Part shown: positions 33,486-42,647 of the stretch, in pieces
How the letters are laid out: every line of letters starts with the position of its first letter
Numbering within the stretch: position 1 is the stretch's first letter
Assembly (NCBI GenBank): GCA_963740835.1
Contig: CAVUFH010000001.1
Coordinates: forward strand, 186,001-250,000
Length of the DNA stretch: 64,000 nt
Origin: CAVUFH01 sp963740835
GTDB lineage: Bacteria > Actinomycetota > Acidimicrobiia > IMCC26256 > PALSA-610
Direction: 5' to 3'
The notes under the pieces: generated by a model
Seen by the model: only the letters and a program-made list of their open reading frames with translations
Database searches by the model: none
What the model was told of the DNA's origin: nothing
Program-made: the position numbers and the translations under genes

Positions 33486-34256
33486 ATGCCGGCAACGACG
33501 AACTCGCCCGCCTCCCCAGGCTTCCCGGGAGCCAAGTCCTTCCCGGGCGCCGAAGCCTTCCCGGGAGGTGGTGCGGACCGGGTCGACCATCTCGTCTCGG
33601 ACTCGAAGGCGCGCCGGGAGCGCACCAACGAGCGACCGCTCACCGGGCGCCAGCGCCAGGTGCTCGAGTTCATCGACCGGGAGATCCGCCAGCGGGGTTA
33701 CCCGCCGAGCGTCCGCGAGATCGGCGACGCGGTCGGGCTCTCCTCACCGTCCACCGTGCACGCGCACCTGGCCGCGCTCCAGGACAAGGGCTACCTGCGC
33801 CGGGACCCGAGCAAGCCGCGCGCGATGGAGGTCACGCTGGAGCCGACCACCGGCGCTGCGGTCGAGCGCCGCCCGGTGCGGCACATCCCGCTGCTCGGTG
33901 ACGTCGCCGCGGGCACCGGTGTGCTCGCGGCCGAGCACGTCGAAGAGGTCGTGCCCGTCCCGGAGGACTTCACCGGCGACGGCGACCTGTTCATGCTCCG
34001 GGTCCGGGGCGAGTCGATGATCGAGGCCGGCATCTTCGACCAGGACTACGTCGTGGTCCGCGCCCAGGCGAACGCCGACAACGGCGACATCGTCGTCGCG
34101 GGGATCCCCGGCGAAGAAGCAACGGTGAAGACGTTCCTGCGCCGGCGGGGCAAGGTCGTCCTGCGACCGGCCAACCCAACGATGGACGAGATGATCTTCG
34201 ACGGTGACGACGTGCAGATCTACGGCAAGGTCGTCACCTTGCTGCGCCGGCTCTGA
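33486..34256 (+). CDS. lexA: SOS repressor LexA
   Basis: 256 residues. The N-terminal winged helix reads LTGRQRQVLEFIDREIRQRG and PPSVREIGDAVGLSSPSTVH. LLGDVAAGTGVLA holds the Ala-Gly self-cleavage site, and VRGESMIEAGIFDQDYVVV (Ser) plus EEATVKTFLRRRG (Lys) form the catalytic dyad. RecA filaments trigger cleavage, releasing SOS genes. ATG 33486 gives about 50 extra N-terminal residues including PGFPGAKSFPGAEAFPGG, a Gly-Pro repeat not usual in LexA; an internal start could be used. The gene is preceded by an SOS box. The 3' end overlaps dapE by 23 bases, convergently. Confidence 0.97.
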   Translation: MPATTNSPASPGFPGAKSFPGAEAFPGGGADRVDHLVSDSKARRERTNERPLTGRQRQVLEFIDREIRQRGYPPSVREIGDAVGLSSPSTVHAHLAALQDKGYLRRDPSKPRAMEVTLEPTTGAAVERRPVRHIPLLGDVAAGTGVLAAEHVEEVVPVPEDFTGDGDLFMLRVRGESMIEAGIFDQDYVVVRAQANADNGDIVVAGIPGEEATVKTFLRRRGKVVLRPANPTMDEMIFDGDDVQIYGKVVTLLRRL

Positions 34257-35322
34257 GCCCGAGGAACGCTCGCAGGACATCTGCGCACCGGGTGAGATCA
34301 CCGAGCTCGACGAGTTCCTCCGCGGTGTGCGCGAGCTCCGGGTCACCGGGTCCGTAGTTGCATGCGGCGATCCCGTGCGCGGCGAAGCGCGCGACATCGG
34401 TCCAGCCCAACTTCGGCCGCACCGCCAAGCTGCCCGCGCCGATCAGCTCCTGCACGAGCGGATGCGTGAGGTTCGGCGGCGCGGGCGGCGAGGCGCTCAC
34501 CACTTCGAGCGTGTCGGCGTCGCCGAGCAGCTCGTACAGCTCAGTGACGGCGACCTCGACCGTGCGCGACGGCGCGATGCGCCGGTTGACCACGAACTCG
34601 CAGACATCGGGCACGACGTTGTTGGCGATCCCGCCGCGGACGCGCACCACCTGCAGCGCTTCGCGGTAGTCGAGGCCGTCGACGGTCACCGTCTCGGCTT
34701 CGTATCCCGCGCAGCGCGCCAGCGCCGGGGCGGCGCGGTGGATCGCGTTCGTGCCCATCCACGGCCGCGCGGTGTGCGCCCGCTTGCCGGTGAAGGTCGC
34801 GCGCACGTGCACGGTTCCCTGGCACCCGGCCTCCAGCCAGCCGCCCGTGGGCTCGAGCAGGATCGCGAGGTCGCCCGCGACGAGCTCCGCGTGCTCGGCG
34901 AACAGGAAGCGGAGCCCGTTGTGCTCGTCGGCGACCTCTTCGCCCTCGTAGAACACGAGCGTCGCTGCGGATCCACCGGAGTGGGTGGCGAGATCGCGCG
35001 CCAGGTGGAGCAGGACGGCCAGGCCGCCCTTCATGTCCGCGCTGCCGAGGCCGCGCAGCGTCGTGCCGTCCCGCTTCGGGTCCTGGTTGCCACTCGCGGG
35101 AACCGTGTCGAGGTGCCCGCCGAGTACGACCCGATGACCGGCGCCGGCATCGGTGCGCACCACGACGTTGTGCGCGAGTCGCTGGATCTCGAGCGCGCCC
35201 GCGTGTTCCTGCAGCCACTGCTCGACGAAGTCGGCGAGCACGCCTTCGGTGCCGCTGACCGACGGGATCGCGCAGAGCTGCTCGGTGAGGTCGAGCAGTT
35301 GGCTCGCCGCCGACTCGGTCAC
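34234..35322 (-). CDS. dapE: Succinyl-diaminopimelate desuccinylase
   Basis: 362-residue M20 metallopeptidase-fold enzyme. VLGGHLDTVPASGNQ (first metal His/Asp), LRGLGSADMKGGLAVLLHLA (bridging Asp), FYEGEEVADEHNG (catalytic and metal Glu) and GPGDPELAHTAEE (last His) are all present. It hydrolyses N-succinyl-LL-diaminopimelate in the lysine/meso-DAP pathway. GTG 35322 overlaps the dapD stop by four bases (GTGA), so dapC-dapD-dapE are one operon. The sequence closely follows actinobacterial DapE (TIGR01900-like), which supports this over other M20 enzymes. Confidence 0.93.
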   Translation of the reverse strand: MTESAASQLLDLTEQLCAIPSVSGTEGVLADFVEQWLQEHAGALEIQRLAHNVVVRTDAGAGHRVVLGGHLDTVPASGNQDPKRDGTTLRGLGSADMKGGLAVLLHLARDLATHSGGSAATLVFYEGEEVADEHNGLRFLFAEHAELVAGDLAILLEPTGGWLEAGCQGTVHVRATFTGKRAHTARPWMGTNAIHRAAPALARCAGYEAETVTVDGLDYREALQVVRVRGGIANNVVPDVCEFVVNRRIAPSRTVEVAVTELYELLGDADTLEVVSASPPAPPNLTHPLVQELIGAGSLAVRPKLGWTDVARFAAHGIAACNYGPGDPELAHTAEELVELGDLTRCADVLRAFLGLRAGAAR

Positions 35323-36149
35323 GAGACGATGCCGTGCTCGCGCAGCATGGTGTTGAGCTTCAGCTTGTCGTGCTCCTCATCCTCTTCGAGATAGCGGAGG
35401 ATGAGCGCGCAGGGCAGCCCGAACGTGCCCCCGGGGTACTCACGCAGTCGCGTCCCCGACACGACTATCGCACGCTCGGGAATGTCGCCGCGCCCGACCT
35501 CGATGCCGGTCTCGGCTTCGATCACCGGGACGGTCGCGGTCAGGATGAGCCCCGGGCCGATCTTCGCACCTCGGCGCACGCGTGCGCCTTCGACGATCAT
35601 GCAGCGTGACCCGATGAAGCAGTCATCTTCGATGACGACGGGCGCGGCCTGCGGTGGTTCGAGGACCCCGCCGATGCCCACGCCTCCCGAGAGGTGGACC
35701 CGCTTCCCGATCTGCGCGCAGGAACCGACCGTCGCCCACGTGTCGACCATCGTGCCCTCGTCTACGTAGGCGCCGATGTTCACGTACGAAGGCATCATGA
35801 CGACCGACGGCGCCAGATACGCACCGAAACGCGCCGACGCACCGGGCACGACGCGGACGCCCGATTCGAGATATCCGTGTTTGAGCGGCAGCTTGTCGAC
35901 ATACTCGAACGGGCCGGCTTCGAGCTCCTGCATGGCGTTGACGCGGAACCACATCAGCACCGCGTGCTTCGCGTACTCGTTGACGACGACTCGCCCGTCG
36001 ACCACCTCGGCGACGCGGATCTCGCCGCGATCGAGCGCGGCGACCACCGACTCGACGAGATCGTGCGCGGCCGCGGGCGCGAGGACGTCGCGCCAGCCGT
36101 CGCCGGCCTCCCACAGCTGGGTGACCTGTTTGAGCGTGGCGTCGTCCAC
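35319..36149 (-). CDS. dapD: 2,3,4,5-tetrahydropyridine-2,6-dicarboxylate N-succinyltransferase
   Basis: 276 residues from GTG 36149, preceded by AAAGGA. It carries left-handed beta-helix hexapeptides: VVMMPSYVNIGAYVDEGTMV, TWATVGSCAQIGKRVHLSGG and VVIEDDCFIGSRCMIVEGAR. It transfers succinyl from succinyl-CoA to tetrahydrodipicolinate. The length and the MPSYVNIGAY signature fit DapD. The frame continues upstream for about 200 codons, but those overlap dapC and are a shadow. The stop overlaps the dapE start. Confidence 0.95.
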   Translation of the reverse strand: MDDATLKQVTQLWEAGDGWRDVLAPAAAHDLVESVVAALDRGEIRVAEVVDGRVVVNEYAKHAVLMWFRVNAMQELEAGPFEYVDKLPLKHGYLESGVRVVPGASARFGAYLAPSVVMMPSYVNIGAYVDEGTMVDTWATVGSCAQIGKRVHLSGGVGIGGVLEPPQAAPVVIEDDCFIGSRCMIVEGARVRRGAKIGPGLILTATVPVIEAETGIEVGRGDIPERAIVVSGTRLREYPGGTFGLPCALILRYLEEDEEHDKLKLNTMLREHGIVS

Positions 36150-36163
36150 CGGGCGTCCTTTCG

Positions 36164-37306
36164 TCAGCCGCGCCGCGCCCGGGCGGCCACGTCGAGGCGA
36201 TCCAGCGCGAGCTGCAGTCGTTCCGTGGGTTGCACGAGGGCGAGGCGCACGTGGTCTGCACCGGCCGCACCGTAGAGGTCGCCCGGTGACACGAGCGTGC
36301 CCGCGTGCGCGAGCCGCGCCGCGATCTCCCACCCGTCGTCGGCGCCGCGCGTGGCGCGCAGCCAGAGGTAAAAGGTGCATGGGCCGCCGTCGTGCACGAG
36401 ACCATGCGCGGCGAGGCCGTCGCTCACCAGCTTGCGCCGCTCCTCGTAGCGTTGCCGCTGCTCGGCCACGTGCTCGTCGTCGGCGAGTGCGGCGGCCGCC
36501 GCGGCCTGCACCGGAGTCGGCACCATCAGCCCCGCGTGCTTGCGGGTCTCGAGGAGGTACGTGACCAGATCCGGGTCGCCGGCGTAGAAGCCGCACCGCA
36601 TCCCGGCCAGGTTCGACCGCTTCGAGAGGCTGTGCACCGCCAGCACGTTGGTGAGCCCGGAGCTCAGGATCGTCGCGGGCTCCGGCGCGTACTCGGCGTA
36701 GCACTCGTCGCTCGCGGCGATGATGCCGTGCCCGCGCGCCCACTCGGCGATCGCCGCGAAGCACGCGGAGTCAGCGACCGAGCTGGTGGGATTCCCCGGT
36801 TCGTTCACCCAGAGCACGAGCGCGCGTTCGGCGTCTGCGGGCGCGATCGAGTCGAGATCGAGGTGCCAGTCGGTGTCGACCGCGACCGGCACCGCGCGGC
36901 AACCGGCGAGCGTTGCACCCATCTCGTAGGTGGGATACGCGACCGCGGGATAGAGCACCGTGTCGCGCGCCGGATTCCGCAGCTTCAGGAGGTGCGGCAA
37001 TGACGCGACGAACTCCTTGGTGCCCACGCACGCACCGACCTGATCGGCGGCAATCCCGACGTCGAAGCGCCGGCCGAACCATTCCGCGGCGGCGGTGCGG
37101 AGTGCGGCACTGCCCGCAGACGCGGGATATCCCATCGACGCGTCCAGCACGCGCGCGGCCGCGCCCGACGCGACCTCGGGAACCGGATCGCAGGGCGTGC
37201 CGATCGAGCAGTCGACGATGCCACCGGGCAGGCTGTCGGCGAGTCGCTTCAGCGCGTCAAGCCGCTCGTACGGGTACGGCGGCGGCACGAATCCCGGATC
37301 ACTCAC
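36164..37306 (-). CDS. dapC: Succinyldiaminopimelate transaminase
   Basis: A 380-residue class I/II PLP aminotransferase. WVNEPGNPTSSVADS binds the cofactor ring, AASDECYAEY supplies the conserved Asp/Tyr, and AVHSLSKRSNLAGMRCGFYA holds the Schiff-base Lys. The start SDPGFVPPPYPYERLDALKR is typical of actinobacterial DapC. It converts N-succinyl-2-amino-6-oxopimelate with glutamate. It is 14 bases upstream of dapD on the same strand; it is itself preceded, 19 bases away, by the end of hflX. Confidence 0.94.
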   Translation of the reverse strand: MSDPGFVPPPYPYERLDALKRLADSLPGGIVDCSIGTPCDPVPEVASGAAARVLDASMGYPASAGSAALRTAAAEWFGRRFDVGIAADQVGACVGTKEFVASLPHLLKLRNPARDTVLYPAVAYPTYEMGATLAGCRAVPVAVDTDWHLDLDSIAPADAERALVLWVNEPGNPTSSVADSACFAAIAEWARGHGIIAASDECYAEYAPEPATILSSGLTNVLAVHSLSKRSNLAGMRCGFYAGDPDLVTYLLETRKHAGLMVPTPVQAAAAAALADDEHVAEQRQRYEERRKLVSDGLAAHGLVHDGGPCTFYLWLRATRGADDGWEIAARLAHAGTLVSPGDLYGAAGADHVRLALVQPTERLQLALDRLDVAARARRG

Positions 37307-37325
37307 GCGTCGAGACTACCGGTCG

Positions 37326-38654
37326 TCACGCGTCGCACTCGCGCTCGAATTCTGCGAACCGTCCGGCCGATGCGTCGGGGAGACGCGCCTGCACGCGCGT
37401 GCCGGAGTCGGCATGCACTTCCATCAGTACCTCGCCCGCGCGGTGGAGCGCGGCGAGCACGTCGCCGCGGTCGTACGGCACGACGTACTCGACGACGCGC
37501 GCCAGCATGCGCAGCCGGTCACCGATCGCACCGAGGAGCTCCTCGATCCCGTCACCGCTCTTGGCCGAGATCGCGACGGATCCCGAGTGCGCGGCGACGA
37601 GCCGCTTCACTTCGGTGCGTTCGGCCGTGTCGGCCTTGGTCCACACGAGGAGCGTGGGCAGGTGGCCGGCGCCGATCTCGCGCAACACCGCCTCGACCGC
37701 TTCGATGCGCAGCTCCGGTTCCGGCGTCGACGCGTCGACGAGGTGCACGAGCAGATCCGCGTCCGAGACCTCGTCGAGCGTCGTGCGGAACGCCTCGACG
37801 AGTTGGTGCGGGAGCTTGCGCACGAATCCGACCGTGTCCGACACGAGGACAGTCTCACCACCGGGCAGGTGCAGCCGGCGGGTCGTCGGGTCGAGGGTCG
37901 AGAACAACTGGTCCTCGACGAGAACACCCGCGTTGGTGAGCCGGTTCAGCAACGTGGACTTCCCCGCGTTGGTGTAACCGACGAGCGCGACGCGCAACAG
38001 CTCGCGCCTGCGACGCGCCTTGCGTTGCGTCTCGCGCGTCGCGACCACCGTGCGCAGATCGCCTTCGAGCTTCTGCACCCGGCGCACGAGCCGGCGCCGG
38101 TCGACTTCGAGCTGGGTCTCGCCCGGCCCGCGGCGGGTTCCGATGCCACCGGCCTGCTGACTCAGCTGCAAGCCGCGGCCGCGCAGGCGCGGCAGCCGGT
38201 AGCGGAGTTGTGCGAGCTCGACCTGGATCATTCCTTCCTGGCTCGTCGCGTGCTGGGCGAAGATGTCGAGGATCAGGGCGGCGCGATCGACGACGTCGAC
38301 CTTGAACAGCTTCTCGAGGTTGCGCTGCTGCGCGGGCGTGAGCTCGTCGTCGAACACGACCACATCGATGTCGAGCGCGACGCCGAGCTGCCGCAGCTCC
38401 TCGGCCTTGCCCTTGCCGATGTACGTGGCGGGGTCGGGGGTCGTGCGTCGCTGGAGCACACGCTCGACGGGATCGGCACCCGCGGTCTCGGTGAGGAGCA
38501 CGAGCTCGTCGAGCGAGGCCTCCGCTTCCTCGACGCTCGTCGTGCCATACCCGGTGCCGACGAGCAGTGCGCGCTGTTGCCGCCGCTCGAGGTCGACCTC
38601 AGTGGCGGTCAGGCGGCGGCGCTGACGGTTCTGGTGCGAGCGCGACGGACTCAT
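37326..38654 (-). CDS. hflX: GTPase HflX
   Basis: 442 residues. ADPVERVLQRRTTPDPATYI and GKGKAEELRQLG form the N-terminal HflX domain, and GGIGTRRGPGETQLEVDRRR is its signature. The G domain has VALVGYTNAGKSTLLNRLTN (G1), SDTVGFVRKLPHQLVEAF (G3) and LLVWTKADTAERTE (G4). It binds ribosomes and is involved in rescue of stalled ribosomes or subunit splitting. ATG 38654 overlaps the dapF stop by four bases (ATGA), replacing the longer frame to 38840. Confidence 0.97.
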   Translation of the reverse strand: MSPSRSHQNRQRRRLTATEVDLERRQQRALLVGTGYGTTSVEEAEASLDELVLLTETAGADPVERVLQRRTTPDPATYIGKGKAEELRQLGVALDIDVVVFDDELTPAQQRNLEKLFKVDVVDRAALILDIFAQHATSQEGMIQVELAQLRYRLPRLRGRGLQLSQQAGGIGTRRGPGETQLEVDRRRLVRRVQKLEGDLRTVVATRETQRKARRRRELLRVALVGYTNAGKSTLLNRLTNAGVLVEDQLFSTLDPTTRRLHLPGGETVLVSDTVGFVRKLPHQLVEAFRTTLDEVSDADLLVHLVDASTPEPELRIEAVEAVLREIGAGHLPTLLVWTKADTAERTEVKRLVAAHSGSVAISAKSGDGIEELLGAIGDRLRMLARVVEYVVPYDRGDVLAALHRAGEVLMEVHADSGTRVQARLPDASAGRFAEFERECDA

Positions 38655-39496
38655 GCACCCACTCGCAGCGCTTCGATCGGAACCTCCACGTCGAAGACGT
38701 GCACCACCGGACCACCGAGATGCACTGTCTCGTCGAGCGTCACCGCCAAGGTCCCGCCGAGCACGTCGACCGCCACACGCGGGCCGACCAGCTCCCTTCG
38801 GTGCGCGACTGCGGCAACCGCGCACGCGCCGGTCCCGCACGACAGCGTCTCCCCCGCGCCCCGTTCCCAGACGCGCATGGCGATCCGGTCGGCGTGGATC
38901 ACGCGCACGAACTCGACGTTCGTGCGGCGCGGGAACCGAGCGTCGCGCTCGAGCACGGGCCCGTGCGTCGTCACCGGCGCCGCGGCCGGGTCATCGACGA
39001 ACAAGACGAGGTGCGGGTTCCCCATGCCGGCCGCGTCACCCCGGTAGAACACGCCCTCGGCCACGGCTTCGAGCTCGAACGGATCGTCGACCGCGATCGG
39101 GATGCGCGTGGGCTCGAACGTGACCGGTCCCATGTCGACGTCGGCGGCCACGACCGAACCGCCCGCGCGCTCGAGCTGCACTCGCCGCCGGCCCGCGGCG
39201 GTCTCGACGTCGAGCTCGCCGTCGCGGGCCAAACCCGCGCGCGCCGCGACCCACGCGAGGCAGCGAATGCCGTTGCCGCTCATCTCGGCGACGCCGCCGT
39301 CGGCGTTCACGAGCGTCATCGTGCAGTCGGCGCCACCGGTTCCCGGCCCGATCGTGATCAGCCCGTCGGCGCCGATGCCGCGGTGTCGGTCGCACAGTGC
39401 GACGACTGTGCGCGCGTCGAGCGCGCGGGCGGGCTCGTCGAGCGCGAGGCCGACGAGGAAGTCGTTGCCGGTGGCATGGAGCTTGGACAGGTGCAT
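38651..39496 (-). CDS. dapF: Diaminopimelate epimerase
   Basis: 281 residues. LSKLHATGNDFLVGLALDE is the N-terminal signature. EMSGNGIRCLAWVAARAGL holds the first catalytic Cys and GETLSCGTGACAVAAVAH the second. It interconverts LL- and meso-diaminopimelate for lysine and peptidoglycan. ATG 39496 lies 8 bases after the miaA stop. The gene is coupled to hflX by overlap. Together with dapC, dapD and dapE, most of the succinylase branch lies within 5.3 kb. Confidence 0.97.
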   Translation of the reverse strand: MHLSKLHATGNDFLVGLALDEPARALDARTVVALCDRHRGIGADGLITIGPGTGGADCTMTLVNADGGVAEMSGNGIRCLAWVAARAGLARDGELDVETAAGRRRVQLERAGGSVVAADVDMGPVTFEPTRIPIAVDDPFELEAVAEGVFYRGDAAGMGNPHLVLFVDDPAAAPVTTHGPVLERDARFPRRTNVEFVRVIHADRIAMRVWERGAGETLSCGTGACAVAAVAHRRELVGPRVAVDVLGGTLAVTLDETVHLGGPVVHVFDVEVPIEALRVGA

Positions 39497-39504
39497 CGAG
39501 GCGG

Positions 39505-40451
39505 TCACACCGGTGCGGGAACGGAACCCGTCCAGGTTGCCAGGATCGCGGGCGCGAGTTCCTGCGGTTTCCCGGCGCCGGCCAGCCACTCGATGCGGGG
39601 GTCGCGCCGGAACCACATGCGCTGGCGGCGCGCGAAGCGCCGGGTGCGGTGCACCGCCTCGGCGAACGCGCCGTCGAGGGAGGGCTGTCGACCGTTCAGG
39701 TACGCGAGCGCCTCGCGGTAGCCGATCGCCTGGGCCGCGGTGCGCGAGAGTGGGCCTGGCGCCGACGCGAGAGCACGCACCTCGTCGAGCAGCCCACCGG
39801 CGCGCATCGTTGCGAAGCGACGCTCGATGCGCGTCGCTCAACACGGACCGCGCTGGTCCAGATGCCGACGAGACGGACGTCGATCGCGGGACGCGCGTAC
39901 GTCTCGAAGCCGGTACCGAAGGACGAGAAGGGGCGTCCCGTCGTGTCGAACACCTCGAGCGCACGCACGATGCGGCGCCGATTGTTCGGTTCGATGCGCG
40001 CCGCCGCGACCTTGTCGACGGTGCGCAGCCGGGCGTAGGCGCGTGCGACACCGTCGGGCGTCTCCGTCGCGCCGACGAGTGCGGCGCGGACGACCAGGTC
40101 CTCGCCTGGGAGCGCGAGGTCGTCGACGACTGCGCGCACGTACAGACCGGTGCCGCCGACGAGCAGCGCGCGCCGCCCCCGCTTCTCGACGTCGGCGATC
40201 GCGCGGCGCCCGAGCTCCTGCGTGCGTGCGACCGACCAATCCTCGGACGGATCCGCCACGTCGACGAGATGGTGCGGCACCGCAGCACGCTCGGCCGCGG
40301 TCGGCTTGGCCGTGCCGATGTCCATCCCGCGGTACACCTGCATCGAGTCGAGCGAGATGATCTCGACGTCGCCCGCTCGCTGCGCGACCTCGAGCGCCAG
40401 CGCGGTCTTGCCCGCGGCGGTCGGGCCGACAAGCGCGAGATGACGCGTCAC
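39505..40451 (-). CDS. miaA: tRNA dimethylallyltransferase, frameshifted
   Basis: From GTG 40451: LALVGPTAAGKTALALEVAQ is the P-loop, EIISLDSMQVYRGMDIGTAK the catalytic Asp segment, and LVGGTGLYVRAVVDDL and RIEPNNRRRIVRALEVF follow. After AVRVERR (near 39830) the frame breaks and resumes as IERRFATMRAGGLLDEV, AAQAIGYREALAYLNG and HRTRRFARRQRMWFRRD to the stop at 39505. The 947-base span lacks one base for 316 codons, matching MiaA size. It adds isopentenyl to A37 of tRNAs, before MiaB. GTG overlaps the miaB stop (GTGA). Confidence 0.94.
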
Positions 40452-41839
40452 GCAGGCGACGCCGACACCGGGATGCGGACGCGGCGCGAGCGCGTCGGCC
40501 GGACGCGCCGGACGTGCTCGCCCCGCAACCAGTGCGGGGCCGCGGCGGTGATCCGCGCATCCACGTACTCGCCGCCGGCGAGCGCCCCGGGACTCGGCGG
40601 TGCGAGGTGCACGAGCTTGTTGTGCCGGGAGCGTCCCGACCACACCGACGGGTCCTTCTTCGATGGGCCCTCGATGAGAACTTCCTCGACGGCGCCGATG
40701 CGCGCCTCGTGGCGCCGGAGCGCGCTGCGCTCGACGACCTCCGCGAGCCGCACCATGCGTTCTTGGACGACCGCCGCGGGTACGAACTCGTCGACCATGG
40801 TTGCGGCCTCGGTGCCGGGCCGGGGCGAGAACACGAACGTGTAGGCCGCGTCGTAGTCGGCTTCCCCGACGACCTCGAGCGTCGCCGCGAAGTCGGCTTC
40901 GGTCTCGCCCGGGAAACCGACGATCAGGTCGGTGGTGACCGCGAGGTCCGGGATCGCGGCGCGCGCGGCAACGAGTCGCGTCAGGTACCGCGCCGCGGTG
41001 TAGCCGCGGTGCATGCGCGCGAGCGTGCGGTCGCTGCCGGACTGCAACGGCAGGTGCAGGTGCTCGCACACCGCACCGCACTCCGCCATCGCCGCGATCG
41101 TCTCCGGCCGCAGATCCTTGGGGTGGGGCGAGGTGTACCGAACCCGTTCGATGCCGTCTACTGCGTCGATCGCGCGCAGCAGGTCCGCGAACTCCGGCCG
41201 GTACTGGCCGGCACCGAGGTCACGGCCGTACGAATTGACGTTCTGACCGAGCAGGGTGATCTCGGAGACGCCGTCGGCCGCGAGCGACTCGACCTCGTGC
41301 ACGATGTCACCCATCCGCCGGCTGACTTCCCGCCCGCGCACGGACGGGACGATGCAGAAGGCGCACGTGTTGTCGCAGCCGATCTGGATCGTGACCCACG
41401 CCGCGTGATCGACCTCGCGCCGGGCCGGGAGCGCCGATGGATACGCCTCGTGCTCCTCGAGGATCTCGACGATCGGCCCGGCCGTGCGCGAGCGCTCGAG
41501 CAGTTCCGGCGCGCTTGCGAGGTTGTGCGTGCCGAACACGACGTCGACGTGTGGTGCACGGGCCAGCACCTGGTCGCGGTCTTTCTGGGCGAGGCAGCCG
41601 CCCACCGCGATCTGCAGGTCGGGCCGCGCGTCCTTCAAGGACTTCAGGTGGCCCAGGTGGCCATAGAGCTTGTTGTCCGCGTTCTCGCGGATGCAGCAGG
41701 TGTTGAGAACGACGACATCGGCGGCGGCAAGATCGTCGGTGGGTTCCATGCCTTCGGCCGCGAGCAATCCCGCGATGCGTTCCGAGTCGTGCTCGTTCAT
41801 CTGGCAGCCGAAGGTGCGCACGAAGAACCGGCGGGTCAC
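40448..41839 (-). CDS. miaB: tRNA-2-methylthio-N6-dimethylallyladenosine synthase
   Basis: 463 residues. The UPF0004 domain carries RTFGCQMNEHDSERIAG, VLNTCCIRENADNKLYG and VGGCLAQKDRDQVL (three Cys for one cluster). GCDNTCAFCIVPSVRGRE is the radical-SAM C-x3-C-x2-C, and a TRAM domain ends the protein. It adds methylthio to i6A37 made by MiaA. GTG 41839 (TRRFFVRTFGCQ) is preferred over the frame extension to 41911. The 85 bases upstream, to the divergent TauE/SafE gene, are the likely promoter. Confidence 0.97.
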   Translation of the reverse strand: MTRRFFVRTFGCQMNEHDSERIAGLLAAEGMEPTDDLAAADVVVLNTCCIRENADNKLYGHLGHLKSLKDARPDLQIAVGGCLAQKDRDQVLARAPHVDVVFGTHNLASAPELLERSRTAGPIVEILEEHEAYPSALPARREVDHAAWVTIQIGCDNTCAFCIVPSVRGREVSRRMGDIVHEVESLAADGVSEITLLGQNVNSYGRDLGAGQYRPEFADLLRAIDAVDGIERVRYTSPHPKDLRPETIAAMAECGAVCEHLHLPLQSGSDRTLARMHRGYTAARYLTRLVAARAAIPDLAVTTDLIVGFPGETEADFAATLEVVGEADYDAAYTFVFSPRPGTEAATMVDEFVPAAVVQERMVRLAEVVERSALRRHEARIGAVEEVLIEGPSKKDPSVWSGRSRHNKLVHLAPPSPGALAGGEYVDARITAAAPHWLRGEHVRRVRPTRSRRVRIPVSASPA

Positions 41840-41924
41840 CGCGCCAGTGTACGGGCCGGGTCGCGGCACCCTCGCTGACGTAGCCTCCTCCGCCGGTGCC
41901 GGCGCCGACACGATCGACCTCCTG

Positions 41925-42647
41925 ATGGACTACACGTGGGCGGCGATCGTCGTGGCCGCGCTGGGCACGATCGTGGGCGCGACGATCCAGGGCTCGATCG
42001 GGTTCGGCATGAACCTGGTCACCGTGCCGGTGCTCGCGTTGGCGCTCCCCGAGGCGCTGCCCGCGACGGTCGTGCTGCTGGGGATCCCGATCTCGTTCAC
42101 CATGCTGCGGCACGAACACCACGCGCTCGACCGCACGGCCCTGGCGTGGATCCTGGGCGGACGGGTGCCCGGCACGATCCTCGGCGCGTGGATCGTCGCA
42201 GTCGTGACCACGTCCACGCTGCAGTTCCTGATCGGCAGCTTCGTGCTGCTGTTCGTCGCGGCCAGCCTGTTCGCTCCCGCGATCCCGGTGCGGTGGCAGA
42301 CCCAGGCCGCGGCGGGCGCCGCATCCGGCGTCACCGGAACCGCCGCGGGCATCGGCGGTCCGCCGATCGCACTGCTGTACCAACGCCACGCGGGTCCGGC
42401 GATGCGGTCGATCCTCGCCGCATCGTTCTTCTTCGGCACATTCCTGTCGCTCGTCACCCTCGCGATCGCCGGCCAAGTGAGCTGGGCCCAAGTCGTGCTC
42501 GGTCTCGCATTGAGCCCGCTCGTGCTGGCCGGCACCTTCGCGGGTCGGCGCCTCCATGGCATCCTCGACCGGGGATGGATGCGGCCGGCCGTCCTCGCGT
42601 TCGCGGGCATCTCCGCTGCCGTTGTCATCGTGAACGCCGCGCGCTGA
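41925..42647 (+). CDS. TauE/SafE family sulfite/anion exporter
   Basis: 240 residues, almost entirely hydrophobic: about seven to eight helices, starting YTWAAIVVAALGTIVGATIQ. GSIGFGMNLVTVPVLALALP and the second-repeat GVTGTAAGIGGPPIALLYQR are the twin family motifs of TauE/SafE permeases, which move sulfite, sulfoacetate or other organic anions. ATG 41925. The 3' end overlaps the convergent exonuclease/phosphatase gene by 23 bases. It interrupts the otherwise minus-strand core block. Confidence 0.92.
   Translation: MDYTWAAIVVAALGTIVGATIQGSIGFGMNLVTVPVLALALPEALPATVVLLGIPISFTMLRHEHHALDRTALAWILGGRVPGTILGAWIVAVVTTSTLQFLIGSFVLLFVAASLFAPAIPVRWQTQAAAGAASGVTGTAAGIGGPPIALLYQRHAGPAMRSILAASFFFGTFLSLVTLAIAGQVSWAQVVLGLALSPLVLAGTFAGRRLHGILDRGWMRPAVLAFAGISAAVVIVNAAR

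Noticed and set aside
34234..38654. Very long plus-strand frames opposite dapE, dapC and hflX (300-650 codons)
   Set aside because: They are antisense shadows with no motifs; the minus-strand genes have complete catalytic signatures.
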